From assembly GCA_958298945.1 (NCBI GenBank), contig OY282605.1, positions 34,326,811 to 34,390,810 on the forward strand: DNA of 64,000 bases. The letters run 5' to 3'. The translations under genes were made by a program, and so were the position numbers. Of the stretch, positions 36,954 through 47,349 are shown in pieces. Numbering within the stretch: position 1 is the first letter of the stretch; every line of letters begins with the position of its first letter. This DNA is from Atherix ibis (taxonomy: Eukaryota; Arthropoda; Insecta; Diptera; Athericidae). A model generated the notes under the pieces. The model made no database searches, was not told the DNA's origin, and saw only the letters and a list, made by a program, of their open reading frames with translations.

Positions 36954-38156
36954 TTGGGTTGTCCGGAAAGTAATTTCGTTTCTTTCCCAACAGAGGACGT
37001 AATTGTATTTTTTCACACACAACCAACTTCACACTTAAACCGGTTAATCATATCAATTTTAACAGATGACATAGCAAGGCTTGCTTATTGATTAATTCTG
37101 CACAGTAGTTTTTGGTTGAAACCCTTTTAAATATGGAGAGTGAAAAACAGCATATTCGGCATATTTTACTTTTTTACTATAGAAAAGATAAAAATTCTGT
37201 TCAAGCAAGAAAAAATTATCCGATGTGTATGGAGAAGATGTGTTAAGTGAACACCAGTGTCAAAACTGGTTTGCAAAAATTCGATCCGGCAATTTAGATC
37301 TCAAAAATTTATGTCTCGAAGATATTCTGGAAGGCCAGTTAAAACTGATGAAGACATAATAAAGGCATTAATTGATGCAAATCGGCGAATAACAACTCGT
37401 GAGATCGCTGACAGATTAAATTTTTTGAATTCGACCATTCATGATCATTTGACGCAGCTAGGTTTAATCTCAAAGCTCGACAAATGGGTTCCTCATCTGC
37501 TTACGGTAAAAAAGTTTGTGCCGTCGCATTGACGTTTGTGATTTGCATCTCAAACGCCAAGAAAAAAATCCATATCATTGCTAGGGACAAGAAATGGATT
37601 GTCTACAATAATATTAAGTACAAAAGATCCTGGGACTTGAAAAGATGAAGCGGCTCAAAGCACTTCGAAAGCCAATATTAACCAAAAATATGTTATGCTA
37701 TCTGTTTTGTAGGATTTCAAAGGAATCGTTTATTTTGAGCTTCTACCGTGCAACACAACAAAATTCTGAAGTGTACTGTCATCAGTTGGGCAATTGGAAA
37801 GGTATAGTGCGAAACCACATACAAGTTTGACCACTCGGCAAAAGCTTTTAAAGCTTGGATGGGATATACTGCCATACCCACCATACTCTCCAGACCTAGC
37901 ATCTTCCGAATATCATTTGTTCTGGTCTCTAGAAAATTTCTTAGACTGTAAAACATTTAATTCAAATGAGGAGGTCAAAAATCACTTGGATCAGTGTTTT
38001 GCCAGCAAAGAACAAAAATTTTATGAGCGTAGATTTATGCTACTGCCAAAAAGATGGCAAAGACTATTGGATCAGACTAGATTATATTGAATTGACGAAA
38101 ATATTAACTCACTATAAGAAAATCGTCTTTCGGAAATTACTTTCCGGACAACCCAA
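36954..38156 (+). mobile_element. mariner, mellifera/cecropia type, near full length
   Basis: Inverted ends TTGGGTTGTCCGGAAAGTAA (left) and its exact complement at 38132-38156, about 25 bp. TA precedes the left end (36952-36953); the right flank reads AA, so the target duplication has mutated or the end is slightly displaced. Length 1203 bp. The ends and protein indicate the mellifera/cecropia group. An R1 copy continues directly after it, so it probably landed in R1. Confidence 0.92.
37133..38090 (+). pseudogene. mellifera/cecropia-type mariner transposase, second Asp deleted
   Basis: Starts MESEKQHIRH, with the usual HILL motif and then SVQARKN. After frameshifts come the strings GRPVKTDEDI, TTREIADRLNF and SKLDKWVPHLL (helix-turn-helix linker), then KWIVYNNIKYKRSW, which follows D1 in the family. 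The stretch from QLGNWKG jumps to AKPHTSLTTRQKLL. In intact relatives roughly 25 residues ending HQDNA lie between, so a deletion has removed the second catalytic Asp. The C-terminal part PPYSPDLASSEYHLF has Glu where the third Asp normally stands. Inactive on several counts. Confidence 0.9.
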
Positions 38157-38157
38157 A

Positions 38158-38600
38158 AGACATGATTTTTATCTGATAATTTTTGATGGCTTTTTCGCAC
38201 ATTTCCGGTGTACAAATTAGACATTTACCTGATGCATGGTAGATTTTAAATGCCCTTAAATATAAAAACTATCTACATAATTATAATTTTTTATTACGGC
38301 ATCAAAATGCACCATTTTGGAGGCCAAGTGACATTAATTACCAAGTCTAAATATTTAGCACTATATACGATCCAGATTTAAATCTTTAAGTTTTGCTCAT
38401 TGTACAGGCATAACGGTTCCTTGTTTTTTATCTTCAAAGAGATGACACCTTTAGACCAAAATGCACATGAGAAAATCACTTTTCGATTAAGTGGCTTATC
38501 CGAAGTCAGTTGTGGATTTTTAGCGCCTCGTAATAATAGTTTTGCTTATTGAAGTATTCTTCAAGCGGGAAGTGAGCCTCAACGCTGAAGAATTTTTTTT
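38158..38600 (+). repeat. Dispersed repeat R1, copy cut by mariner
   Basis: GATAATTTTTGATGGCTTTT (38175), TACGGCATCAAAATGCACCA (38294), GTCAGTTGTGGATTTTTAGCG (38505) and CAAGCGGGAAGTGAGCCTC (38561) follow the R1 order. The copy begins right at the mariner's right end, so any earlier part is expected left of 36954, where it is not clearly recognisable. Confidence 0.65.
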
Positions 38601-41282
38601 TCCAAATATTGGCATCCAAATCCTGTTGTACCCTGTCGTCGATGTATCTATTTGGCGTACTTGATTGTCCTCGTAAGATAATTAAATTATCTATGATATA
38701 TAATGGCAAGCTTTGAGTAAAACAAATAATATCTAAATGTATATAGATACTAAAAAACGGTTAAATGGTAAGGCTGTATTTTTCAAATTATAAAATGGAT
38801 AACCGGGTACTAGTTATTAGAGCTATTTTTTGCAATGTAAAAGAAATTTTCCAGTTCACATACACATCATCAATACAAAAATTTTCTTTCTTGAAAATTA
38901 CAGAAAATGAACAAATTCGGAATATTTGTTTATTTATATTATGGCAGGCAAAAGTTATGACTATTCTTTTGGGAAAATCTTTGTAATTATTTCATTGTCA
39001 ATGAACTCATTATTCATATTCATTATTTCTGTAGAGGGTATGTAATCAGCTTTCAGAATGAATAAAAAGCTTTTGTGATGGGCCTTCATGAAATTCAGAA
39101 GATTTTCGGATTAATGTTCCACCCGCAAAATTGAAAGTCAAAGAAACCGAAAAGTTTTTCTAACAATGACAAACCAAAATGGCAAACAATGGCAAAGCCA
39201 TCGTAACTTTCTTGGTTGCTCTATGATAAGTAATCTTAACCCTTGCGTACTGTGCAAATATGAATGCAAATTTTGAAAATAATTGACAGAATTTAGGGAT
39301 AAGGATTATAATAGCAAAATAAAAGCCATAATAAAGTTTTTTTTTTAATGGATTTATATGCTAGAAATTATCGGAATAGAATAAATGTTAACAAGGAAAA
39401 TCTTTTCGTCCTTAATAAATGAGAAAGAATTTTCAAAAATAATAAAATTTTGCATAATAGAAGAAAGAAAAACTATATGGCCTTCGAAAGGTTTACGTTG
39501 TGAATATGGTTGTGGGAAAAATTCATAGTGCACCCTTTTATCTTAGCAGTTTCACTAGTTGTCGCCAATTCAGGAAAGTTTGTATGCAAATAACTTGATT
39601 GTCAACTTCTTTTGCATACAAACAGGATCTCTGTGGCACGTGCATCCAAAGATAAATAAGGGATATAAAATCGATGGTATGGCATGAATTTTCTTTTGCG
39701 CTTTTTAAAGTGGAAAAATAATGAAAATATTTTCATTGAAACAAGGGTAAGAGTTTGCTTTCGACAAAAGTATTTTTCATATTTCACCCCTTTTCCCTTT
39801 TTCAATAAAAATTTGCAAACTGAATATGAACGAAAATGGGTAGAGCTAAGCTAAGCTGAACTGACAAGATGATCTCTTATGTATGTATTTCTAGAATGAT
39901 TCGTCCTTATTGATGTTGCAATGCATGTCACAAGGATATAAAAATGCAGCACATGTTTTCTTATATGGATAAGCTTTTCAATCTGTCTGAACTTGGGACT
40001 CCTACAACTATTATAAAATGTAGTACCGCCTCATACATGTATATTCTGAAGACAACATTATAGAATCTCTTCACTACCAACTTTTTATTAGAGAAAAATT
40101 CAAATTGCACTTTTTCATTTGTTCCAAACATTATAAAGAACGTATAACATTTTGATAAAAACAGGAGTAAAGTTGAGAACGTTGGAGAAAATCATACAGA
40201 AAATGTTAGATTTTGTTCGCAATCAGAACAATAACTTCATCAATTTTTAAAAAAATGCAAATCTAAATAGAAAAACTTTGTGTGTATGTGTGTGTATGTT
40301 TTTGAAAAGTCACTTGTTGTCTATTTATTTTTGACACACATACTCATAACGTACATCCATTCAATAGCTTGTGAAAAGTGAATTATTGGTTGAATAAACA
40401 CTCAGTTTCTGTTAGTGCACATTTCCATTCAGAGAGATGCAAATTAATTGGATGCTCGAGAAGTTGTTGATTGAATAATTTTCCGAAAGAAACAAGAACC
40501 AAGCTCATCAAGCGTATTTCAATTCAGAAGTGCAACTTTAAATCAGCTCACATGTATTGAATCCTTTTTTGTTAACTATCATTTTATTCACAATCAACCA
40601 CGTTTATTAATATACTCCAACAATAGTCAATGATTAACTAATTTATCTACTATAATTTTTTACATTATTGATCAAATAAATGTACTCGATCAATACATAT
40701 ATAGGATAAAATTCATAGTAATCTGATTCATTGACATTCATAATAAGTAAAATTTATTTTCAATTAAAACTGACAGTATAGTTTTCCCAAATAAAATGCA
40801 TAAAAAAAATCATACTTATGATAAAATTATTATTTTTAATGAGCTGAATAAAAATGCCTTTTATTATATTTGAATTTATTTCAATTTATTTTATTTATAT
40901 GATTATATATGAAAGGCAAAAAAAAAAGAAATTCTATAAAATAAAATAATATTTCTACCACCAGGATATCTCCTGTCAATATGATAACCATCAATTTTGT
41001 ATCCTTATTTACCGTACGACTCTTTATGCTTGGTATGTGGTAATTGCTTTTGATTTTCCATACCACATCTGATCGTAATTACAATTTAAGTTCATGTTAA
41101 TCTGTTCAGGATCTGGATTTATCTGACATTTATGAAAAATTAATCACCATTCGAATGACTATAAAATAAACTTGAATAACTTATTTTTATATAGAACAAT
41201 TTACCGAAAACTATTTAAATTGATAGTGCTTTAATTAAAGTATTGAAAATATATTAGCTTGTATGGAATAAAAGTAAATATA
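38601..41282. other. Unassigned region
   Basis: No supported gene. A short (GT)n-like tract with TATG interruptions is at 40279-40300. Otherwise AT-rich with short spurious frames. Confidence 0.5.
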
Positions 41283-41284
41283 TA

Positions 41285-42503
41285 CAAAGGCAGTATGATA
41301 AGTTGGTGATAAATACAAGGAATATAGTTTATATTAAAAACATCATATTTTTTTTGTTATAAGACATTCATAAAAAGATGATATACGAATTTTTATAAAT
41401 GTCCGTTCATTAGTTTAGTTTTGACAGTTTTTCAGAGCAACCGAAGTTTGTATTTTTTATGAATATAGAAAAAACTGATCTTCATGTGTTAATGAACCAC
41501 AATTTTTTTTTTGAAAAAAAAACTGTTTTTTTTATCAAATCAAACTTTAAATATATTTTGAAAACTTCTCAGTAAATTCGTTATTGTCTTACAAACACGA
41601 TTGATGCTGAGTGCCGTTGACATTACCACCGAAGAAATGAGTAATAAAATTCATGATTTCGTTTTAAAAAATTGTCACATCCAAATAAATGGCAAAATTG
41701 ATTTGATAAATAGAATATTTAAGCAAAATCGTATACGAAATTTTGGATATTAAAAGGCTATTGGTGAGCTGACTAGAAACGTGTTCGTGTTATAACTTCA
41801 ATGCAGAGTTTTGACATTTTTAAGCGTAATATAAATGTAATTTTAACATCGAATCATAACTGTAAATAAAATATGGATTCACTAATATATAGCAAGAATC
41901 AAAATTCTGTCTAATAGGACTTCAAATAAAAATTCAGCGGCATCAAAAATCAAAAGCCGAATAAGTTTCATCAGCAGGAAAGGTTATAACAACTATTTTC
42001 TGGGATATACATTGTATAATCTTCATCTACTATTTTGAAAAAGGAAAAACGATAATAATATAGTATTATATAATATTTTTAGAACAGTAAAATAATGAAA
42101 TATGGACAGTACAACCGCATTTGCAAAGAAAAAAGTTCATTTTTATCCTGATAATATGCCTGTACATTTATGGGCAATTGCAATAGCAAAATTAGTAAAA
42201 TTTCGTTATGAATTACTTTCTCAACATCCGTATTCTCTAAATCTGGGTTTACAGGCATCTTTTACCTGTTTTCAACATGAAGAAATGGCTTGGTTTTAAT
42301 CCAATTCTGAGTTCAAACAGAAACTGATACCAATTTTGCAGAGTTTGACAAATCTTACTATACGAATTGTGTAAACAAGTTGGAATATCATTGGAGAAAA
42401 TTTATCATTCTAAAAAAAGATTATACACAAAAAATAAATCAATTTTTGCTGAGTAAATTAATTATTTATTTTCACTTATCACTGACTTATCATACTGCCT
42501 CTA
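41285..42503 (+). mobile_element. mariner of the GGCAGTATGATAAGT lineage, near full length
   Basis: Left end CAAAGGCAGTATGATAAGTT and right end (complement TAGAGGCAGTATGATAAGTC) are inverted repeats flanked by TA (41283-41284 and 42504-42505). Length 1219 bp, as expected for a full mariner. Sequence divergence from the sister copies at 20870 and 57934 is considerable, indicating an old family. Confidence 0.88.
41600..42330 (+). pseudogene. Heavily decayed mariner transposase
   Basis: Readable across frames: VDITTEEMSNKIHDFVLKN (N-terminal helix-turn-helix), then RIRNFGY, a catalytic-core start HRIITVNKIWIH (family TVDETWIH, so D1 is Asn) at about 41845-41880, then AKKKVHFYPDNMPVH (D2 kept, family HQDN) and YSLNLG (family YSPDLAPSD, third Asp not kept) in the open frame 42102-42299, and finally NKLEYHWRK-like C-terminal strings to about 42400. 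Many stops and frame changes. The N-terminal and central motifs resemble mariners of the group that includes SETMAR relatives; the subfamily is not assigned. Confidence 0.8.
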
Positions 42504-42509
42504 TATAAG

Positions 42510-43637
42510 TGTCACAAATTCTAAGAAAATATTCTTAGTTACCATATAACAAAACTTATATAATTTACGTACAAATAATAATAAATTATCACAGAAGATT
42601 TATTCCAATTTTATTATTTGCGGATATTCTTTTATTTTCCAAAATATTGTACTTCCGAAATTATATTTGCATATATATTTTTTATTTAACTACTTATCGA
42701 AGTATTTTTATTATAACTAACATGAATGTAAATATATCAAAAGATAGAAAAAAATAGATCCGATTTAGTATGTTTATCAAGTCAAATCCGATTTTTGCGG
42801 AAACGAATTCAGAATAATTCGAATTTTAACAATATAGAATATAGTAAAAACGACAAATATTGGAGTTATTTTTATATTATCCCATTTGATTTGACCTAAA
42901 AATCAAAATTCAGTAGGAAGTTTTTAGTCGTTTTTCTTCTCCTTAGTCAATATGTAAAATGTGAATATTTTTGTTGGTTTTGTGAATTTACGCACATAAA
43001 TATTGAAATGTAAATAATAATTCTTTTTTATTTTGGTAAATGTTGTATTAAAATAAAACAATATTTTAATCTTACTTGTTATGATATGATAATAAAACCA
43101 AATAAAATAGAATATGAATCAATTGAATTGAAAATCGAATATAAGATATCGAAAAATCACAAGAGTATTAAAATTCATATGGTTTCTAAATCAAAATTTT
43201 ATGTTTGATCAGAAAATTTATAGGATTTATGTTTAGAATAATAATAAAAGTATAAATATAAAAATTATAGCATCTTTTTAAATAAAATTATTATATATCA
43301 AATATTTAATAATAAAAGATAATATTTCTGATAAAGTTTTGGAGTAATCATAATTTTTATATAATTTATATAATTCTAACAATAATTAAGTCTTATTCGT
43401 AAGTTTATTAAAGCAATACACTATACTACTTCTTACAGACAATTTAAGTATTCTTTCCCTCAATAATACTGTAAATATTTTAAAAATTATCATTCCTTCC
43501 ATATTTTAACGTGTACTAAAATTATACCCTACAAACCGACAAGTAAATAAATCTCCGATATTCAATAACACAGTCTAATTAACCATTCAAATCTCCGAAT
43601 TTTAATACAAATCTTTTAATGTTGGTTTATCAAGTAA
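42510..43637. other. Unassigned AT-rich region
   Basis: No supported gene or repeat in the first 1.0 kb. The last 30 bases before 43638 probably already belong to the reverse-transcriptase relic, reading W-I-K in another codon phase or across a stop. Confidence 0.45.
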
Positions 43638-43937
43638 AGTATAAAAGTAGACGAATGCAAATGTGTCCACATAACTTTTACTATCCGCCGTAAACCGGGC
43701 TATAGGCTTAGATATTATGGACTGTACTTATTTAAACGATTGATATGGAATCCATTAACAAAACCTAAAAGATTAGAAGTGAATAGACGATATTGTCAGC
43801 TATTTCAACTTTTAGACAACGGTTATAAATTTAGAATACACAACAAAGAAATTATACATAATGTCCAACTAAAACAAATATGGACTTACATATCGAATCT
43901 AATCCCTCCAATTAAAAATACTTTGCACAATAAGTGA
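43638..43937 (+). pseudogene. Jockey-clade reverse transcriptase fragment
   Basis: An open stretch of about 100 codons, with no plausible start codon at its head, reads IKVDECKCVHITFTIRR, YYGLYLFKRLIWNP, KRLEVNRRYCQLFQLL and NKEIIHNVQLKQIWTY. Jockey-type non-LTR retrotransposons have the pattern 'KxVHVTFTLR ... YLGxxLDxRLTW ... KR ... LL ... NKLxIYxxxLKPIWTY' just after the reverse-transcriptase core, and this matches throughout. It ends at a stop shortly after IWTY. The catalytic FADD region is not preserved upstream. It is a decayed internal piece; orientation plus. Confidence 0.82.
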
Positions 43938-44640
43938 TGTGTAATTTTCATAGTCATAAGGATCATTTTTATCTCGATATAAAAAGCTTTATCTCGTTAT
44001 AAAAAGTGTCAGTTTTGCTTTTCTGTAATAAAAATGCTTTTATTTTAACTTTTTTTTGAATAAACACCTCCAAGAGATATCAGTGCTTATGCGCTTCTCA
44101 AATCCTCTCATATTAATTTTTACATATTGTTATTTTATGGTTGTAGATTTTTCTAAGTTATTATTAAAAAAATCTAAATAGATACTAATGGTCGATCAGC
44201 TAGACGGGGGAGACTCTCTATTACGCAATGTTAACATGAGTTCCTAACTTACTGCCCCTGCTAACCAAATGGAAAAAAATACCTTAATTTGAGGAGTAGA
44301 TGGGCTGTTTATTTTCAAAGAATTTGCACAGAAATTATAAAAATGGAAACTGCTCATAATTTGGACAGGGTATTCTGCCCTTATGTGTAAATAGATTTTT
44401 GGAAACTAACCTAACCCATATATTCTATAGCAGTTAACATATTCCGTCTCTCATCTTTTATTGGAATATCACCTCACCTTTGTTGTGGAACTTTAAGACC
44501 TCTTAGTATACTTTTTAAATCCTTGGTAAGATATCAACAAACAAATAAAAAATACTATTATAAACAAAAAGGATAGAAAATTCTCAATTTAAGAATATGG
44601 AATATCTTTTGATAGTCTGAGCATGCCATCGAAGTTTCAG
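43938..44640. other. Unassigned region
   Basis: No supported gene. It ends next to the non-LTR tail, so the last part may be a diverged upstream portion of that element. Confidence 0.4.
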
Positions 44641-44990
44641 CTGTACAGGATACTAGTATTGCCAAAAACCATTGCAAACTCTTATCCGCATTGGAGAGAA
44701 GTGTTCTTGGACGAATTTTTTGACCCTTAGATTAGGGTTAATAATTATGGAGCTTATATAACGATGAAATCGTGAAGCGTTACCGCAACCTCTGGGCTAT
44801 GGATAAAATTTAGTTCAATAGGTTGAGGTGGTTTGGACACTCAATCTACTAAGTTTAGAAAGATCCTGCCTAGAAAGGTTACCGCAGCTTCATTTATATT
44901 CTCAGAATACGACGAAGATTCTGCTTTTGGTGAAGCGATGGCATAAACCATGCTAGGAAGACGGCAACGTGAAATCGGGTGTCTGCAGTT
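44641..44990 (+). pseudogene. Non-LTR retrotransposon ORF2 C-terminal relic
   Basis: From 44640 the sequence reads QLYRILVLPK, resembling the LYKTLVLPVL motif after the reverse-transcriptase core. From 44688 one frame gives ALERSVLGRIF, four stops, then LYNDEIVKRYRNLWAMDKI, a stop, and FNRLRWFGHSIY (to 44849). The pattern 'LERxxLRxIF ... YNxELxxLY ... I..xRLRWxGHxxRM' is the well-known tail of ORF2 in several insect and molluscan non-LTR elements. The next frame may continue as ILPRKV. With about six stops it is long dead. The R3 repeat follows directly and probably represents the 3' part of the same element. Confidence 0.75.
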
Positions 44991-45930
44991 CTTTGATTCA
45001 GCATGCCTAGACTGAACTTCTGGTTCCCTGCAAGGGAGTTACTTTTGGGTTAATGCTCCAGTTATAATATCTATACCAGAAGTGGCATACGGGCTATGGC
45101 GAACCTACGGCACCTGAGCTCATCTACCAGTGCCATGAAATTATAGTTTCCTTGCTGTAGCTCGTTTAGTGAAGAGTACTCACCAGATGCTCTTAAAAGC
45201 AGAACTAACTGGTGGTTCGATCGCCTTTGGCTAAAATGTGAGTGGCTGTGGTTGTCACCTACATCGCGGGATGGCAGGAGCCCATGTGCTATAACTGAAG
45301 GTAGGCCTTGCTAACAACAGTTAGGATAACTAGCTTGTAACTGGTTACTAACTGTTAGTAAATGGACCTACGTGTTATGGATGGAGCTGGTTAGAGGCAC
45401 AACTAGATACAATAGTTGCATAAATGTATGAGGAGTAACGAGAGAGAGGTCTGTTGGTTGAGACCGCTCACCATTACAATTGATGGAAGATCAAATTTTT
45501 GCCTGCTGAATGCATGAGGTACGAAATATGGTTAAGAAGAAGATGAAGGTGATAAAGAAGATGAAGGTGATAAAGAAGATGAAGAAGAAGAAGATGATGA
45601 AAAGAATAAAGAAGGTGAAAAATATTAAGAAGAAGAAACAGATAATGAAGATGAAGAAGATAAAGAAGAATACAATGAAGAATATGAAGAAGAAGAAGAA
45701 GAAGATAAAAATAGAAAGAGGAAACCTGGTAGAATGTTCCATGCATGAAGCAGGAAATCAAAGAAGAGTGCGTTAGATTGACGCGAAGTGGGGTATTGTT
45801 AAGTAATTGTAATGCATGCAACTACCTGGATCTAGTCAGCAGAGTTGGCAAAATCCACTACTGGATTAGTCTATTTGTGCGTGGATTGAGCGTATCTCAA
45901 TCCCTATGGTCATGCCATGTTAAGTAGCAT
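44991..45930 (+). repeat. Retroelement-linked repeat R3, 45-kb copy
   Basis: Partner of 29990-30830 (same strand) and 5285-5850 (opposite strand). Landmarks: CGGGCTATGGCGAACCTACG (about 45090), GAGCTCATCTACCAGTGCCA (45117), GTGGCTGTGGTTGTCACC (45242), AAATATGGTTAAGAAGAAG (about 45524), GTTCCATGCATGAAGCAGG (45735), TGCGTTAGATTGACGCGAAG (45770), CAACTACCTGGATCTAGTCA (45820) and GAGCGTATCTCAATCCC (45888). Because it follows the ORF2 tail, it is best seen as that element's 3' region. Confidence 0.75.
45530..45722 (+). repeat. GA-rich microsatellite expansion within R3
   Basis: Imperfect AAGAAGATG/GTGATAAAG repeats, including a perfect tandem block of GATGAAGGTGATAAAGAA near 45543-45578. The counterpart in the 30-kb copy (30470-30600) is also purine-rich but not regularly repeated. 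The Lys-rich plus-strand frame and the Phe-rich minus-strand frames here are artefacts of this composition. Confidence 0.9.
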
Positions 45931-46256
45931 CAAACTATTGGATTTCTGATTATTTAGTAATAAAATTTAATAAGTAATAGATTAAAAACTGTAATTATTT
46001 GAATTAAGTTGTTTTTATGTTTTACCATTTTTTATGGTATATATATCAATTATTTTATCAAATATTTTATTGGTTTCTTTACAGGATAACTATTTACTAA
46101 TGAACCCTTCGTGAACATTTTTGATTGGTAGTAAAAGACTTAAAATTATAAGACACTGATAAGCTTTAATTTTAAAAATTCCAGTTCAACTTTAGCCTCT
46201 TTTTAATATTCTGCCATCAATTTTGTCTCCTAAATAAGTTATAAATATTTGGTTTT
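45931..46256. other. Unassigned AT-rich sequence
   Basis: Nothing supported. Confidence 0.5.
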
Positions 46257-46454
46257 TTAAATAATTTTCAACATAAATGAATTCATGTCTATTTGTATAA
46301 AATTCATTTTTGTTTTTAACACCATATAGTATTGGCAGATTTGATTAAATTTATATGCATGAGAAATGTCGTCACAGTTCCTTTTTGATTTCAGCCATCT
46401 TGTCACTGTTTTTGGGAAAATTTCGCGTATTCGGGTGTGTTCGATTGCCGCCAT
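46257..46454 (-). CDS. Small minus-strand frame starting ATGGCGGC, hypothetical
   Basis: A 65-codon frame starting MAAIEHTRIREIFPKTVTRW and ending in AT-rich sequence. Its start lies in GAAAATGGCGGC, which fits both a good translation start context and a YY1/Pho-like site. The first 40 residues have a plausible codon mix (EHTRIREIFP, VTRWLKSK); the remainder becomes low-quality, as if coding sequence were left at an intron. No family recognised. It could be a first exon or a coincidence with the promoter of the plus-strand candidate next to it. Confidence 0.2.
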   Translation of the reverse strand: MAAIEHTRIREIFPKTVTRWLKSKRNCDDISHAYKFNQICQYYMVLKTKMNFIQIDMNSFMLKII

Positions 46455-46470
46455 TTTCTAAGTCAACAAC
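46365..46470. promoter_or_regulatory. Possible host promoter with YY1/Pho-like sites
   Basis: Within AT-rich surroundings this patch has CAGCCATCTTG (46374-46384) and GCCGCCATTTTC (46448-46459), both containing the GCCAT core bound by YY1/Pho proteins, plus several CG dinucleotides (GTCGTCAC, TTCGCG, TTCGATTGCCGCC). Such motifs cluster at starts of housekeeping genes. No TATA or initiator element was asserted. Suggestive only. Confidence 0.3.
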
Positions 46471-46514
46471 GTGTTTATTCAGTTGGAAATTTGATTATTT
46501 TTTATATTTGGAAC

Positions 46515-46562
46515 GTAAAGTTAAGAATTCTATTTTTTTACTGTTTCTCTCTCTTATTTTAG
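46515..46562 (+). other. Candidate short intron (48 nt)
   Basis: The donor AAC|GTAAAG and acceptor CTCTCTTATTTTAG are good matches to insect splice sites and enclose a pyrimidine-rich tract. At 48 nt it is at the short end for fly introns. It would join a non-coding 5' exon to the coding start at 46574. Confidence 0.3.
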
Positions 46563-46608
46563 TGGAAATCAAGATGGTGTGTAATGAGGAAGTTATCACC
46601 GGTGGCAG
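46563..46608 (+). CDS. Candidate 5' coding exon (partial), hypothetical
   Basis: After the acceptor, a short leader (TGGAAATCAAG) precedes ATG at 46574 in a favourable context (CAAGATGG). It encodes MVCNEEVITGG plus two bases and ends at GGCAG|GTAAATG, a strong donor. Reading straight on gives a stop within the intron. No downstream exon in matching phase was identified here, so the gene, if real, continues beyond a long intron. No product can be named from 11 residues. Confidence 0.3.
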
Positions 46609-46765
46609 GTAAATGTCAAAATTTCCATATTTACATAATTCTTTTTATGTACATTTTGTTTGTTTGTTTGTTTTTTTTTTGGTAGCTTTTATATTTTGGT
46701 TTTTGGTATTTTGCATATTTTTATTTGAATTTTTATTTGATAACTTTTCACCATTTATTTTTAAA

Positions 46766-46900
46766 ATGACGGAAAAGAGCAATGCGGAAGAAGATGGAAA
46801 AATTACCATTTATCGGCTGGGGTATGATGAAATACAGTGCATGCCTTTGAATGATAATATTTACTTTACATTTTTTATAGCAGGTGCCATATTTAAATGA
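46766..46900 (+). CDS. Short open frame MTEKSNAEED..., hypothetical
   Basis: A 44-codon frame from ATG at 46766: an acidic start (MTEKSNAEEDGK), then ITIYRLGYDEIQCMPLND, then a hydrophobic end. Codon use in the first 100 bases is less AT-driven than the surroundings. There is no acceptor immediately before the ATG and no known family. It could be part of the same locus as 46563-46608 or a chance frame. Confidence 0.2.
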   Translation: MTEKSNAEEDGKITIYRLGYDEIQCMPLNDNIYFTFFIAGAIFK

Positions 46901-47349
46901 ATAAAATTTTATACTTATAAAAGAATATGGAAAATAGAATCGCATGAATATGTTTATATACACAGCCAGATGTATATGAAAAAAAATGAATACAAAAGAA
47001 TCATTCTTGATTGCGATTATATTAAGCATATACGTTGACTGCTAAAAATTCAATTCCAGAAACATATTTTATAATACAATATATTTTTTATTTACTTTTA
47101 TAATGTAACAGACATTTTCATCAAATATTTTATTTCCATTTAATTTTTAAGGTATTTTTTTTAAGCTTTAACATCATCGACTTAAAAAGTATTTTTTAAG
47201 CTTAAAAATATTTATTTTGTGATTTTTTTTTATGTCAATTTTAAAACATTTCATTTCTACAAATCAAGATTTTCATATTATTCCCGTCAAGTGAGATGTA
47301 CAAAAATTAATGATTTTTTTATAATCTACTCTTTGTAGCACCTAGTTTA
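46901..47349. other. Unassigned AT-rich sequence
   Basis: Nothing supported. Confidence 0.5.

Noticed and set aside
45474..45821. Lys-rich plus-strand and Phe/Leu-rich minus-strand open frames of 83-115 codons
   Set aside because: They follow directly from the GA-rich microsatellite in the R3 copy; repetitive composition keeps all frames open.
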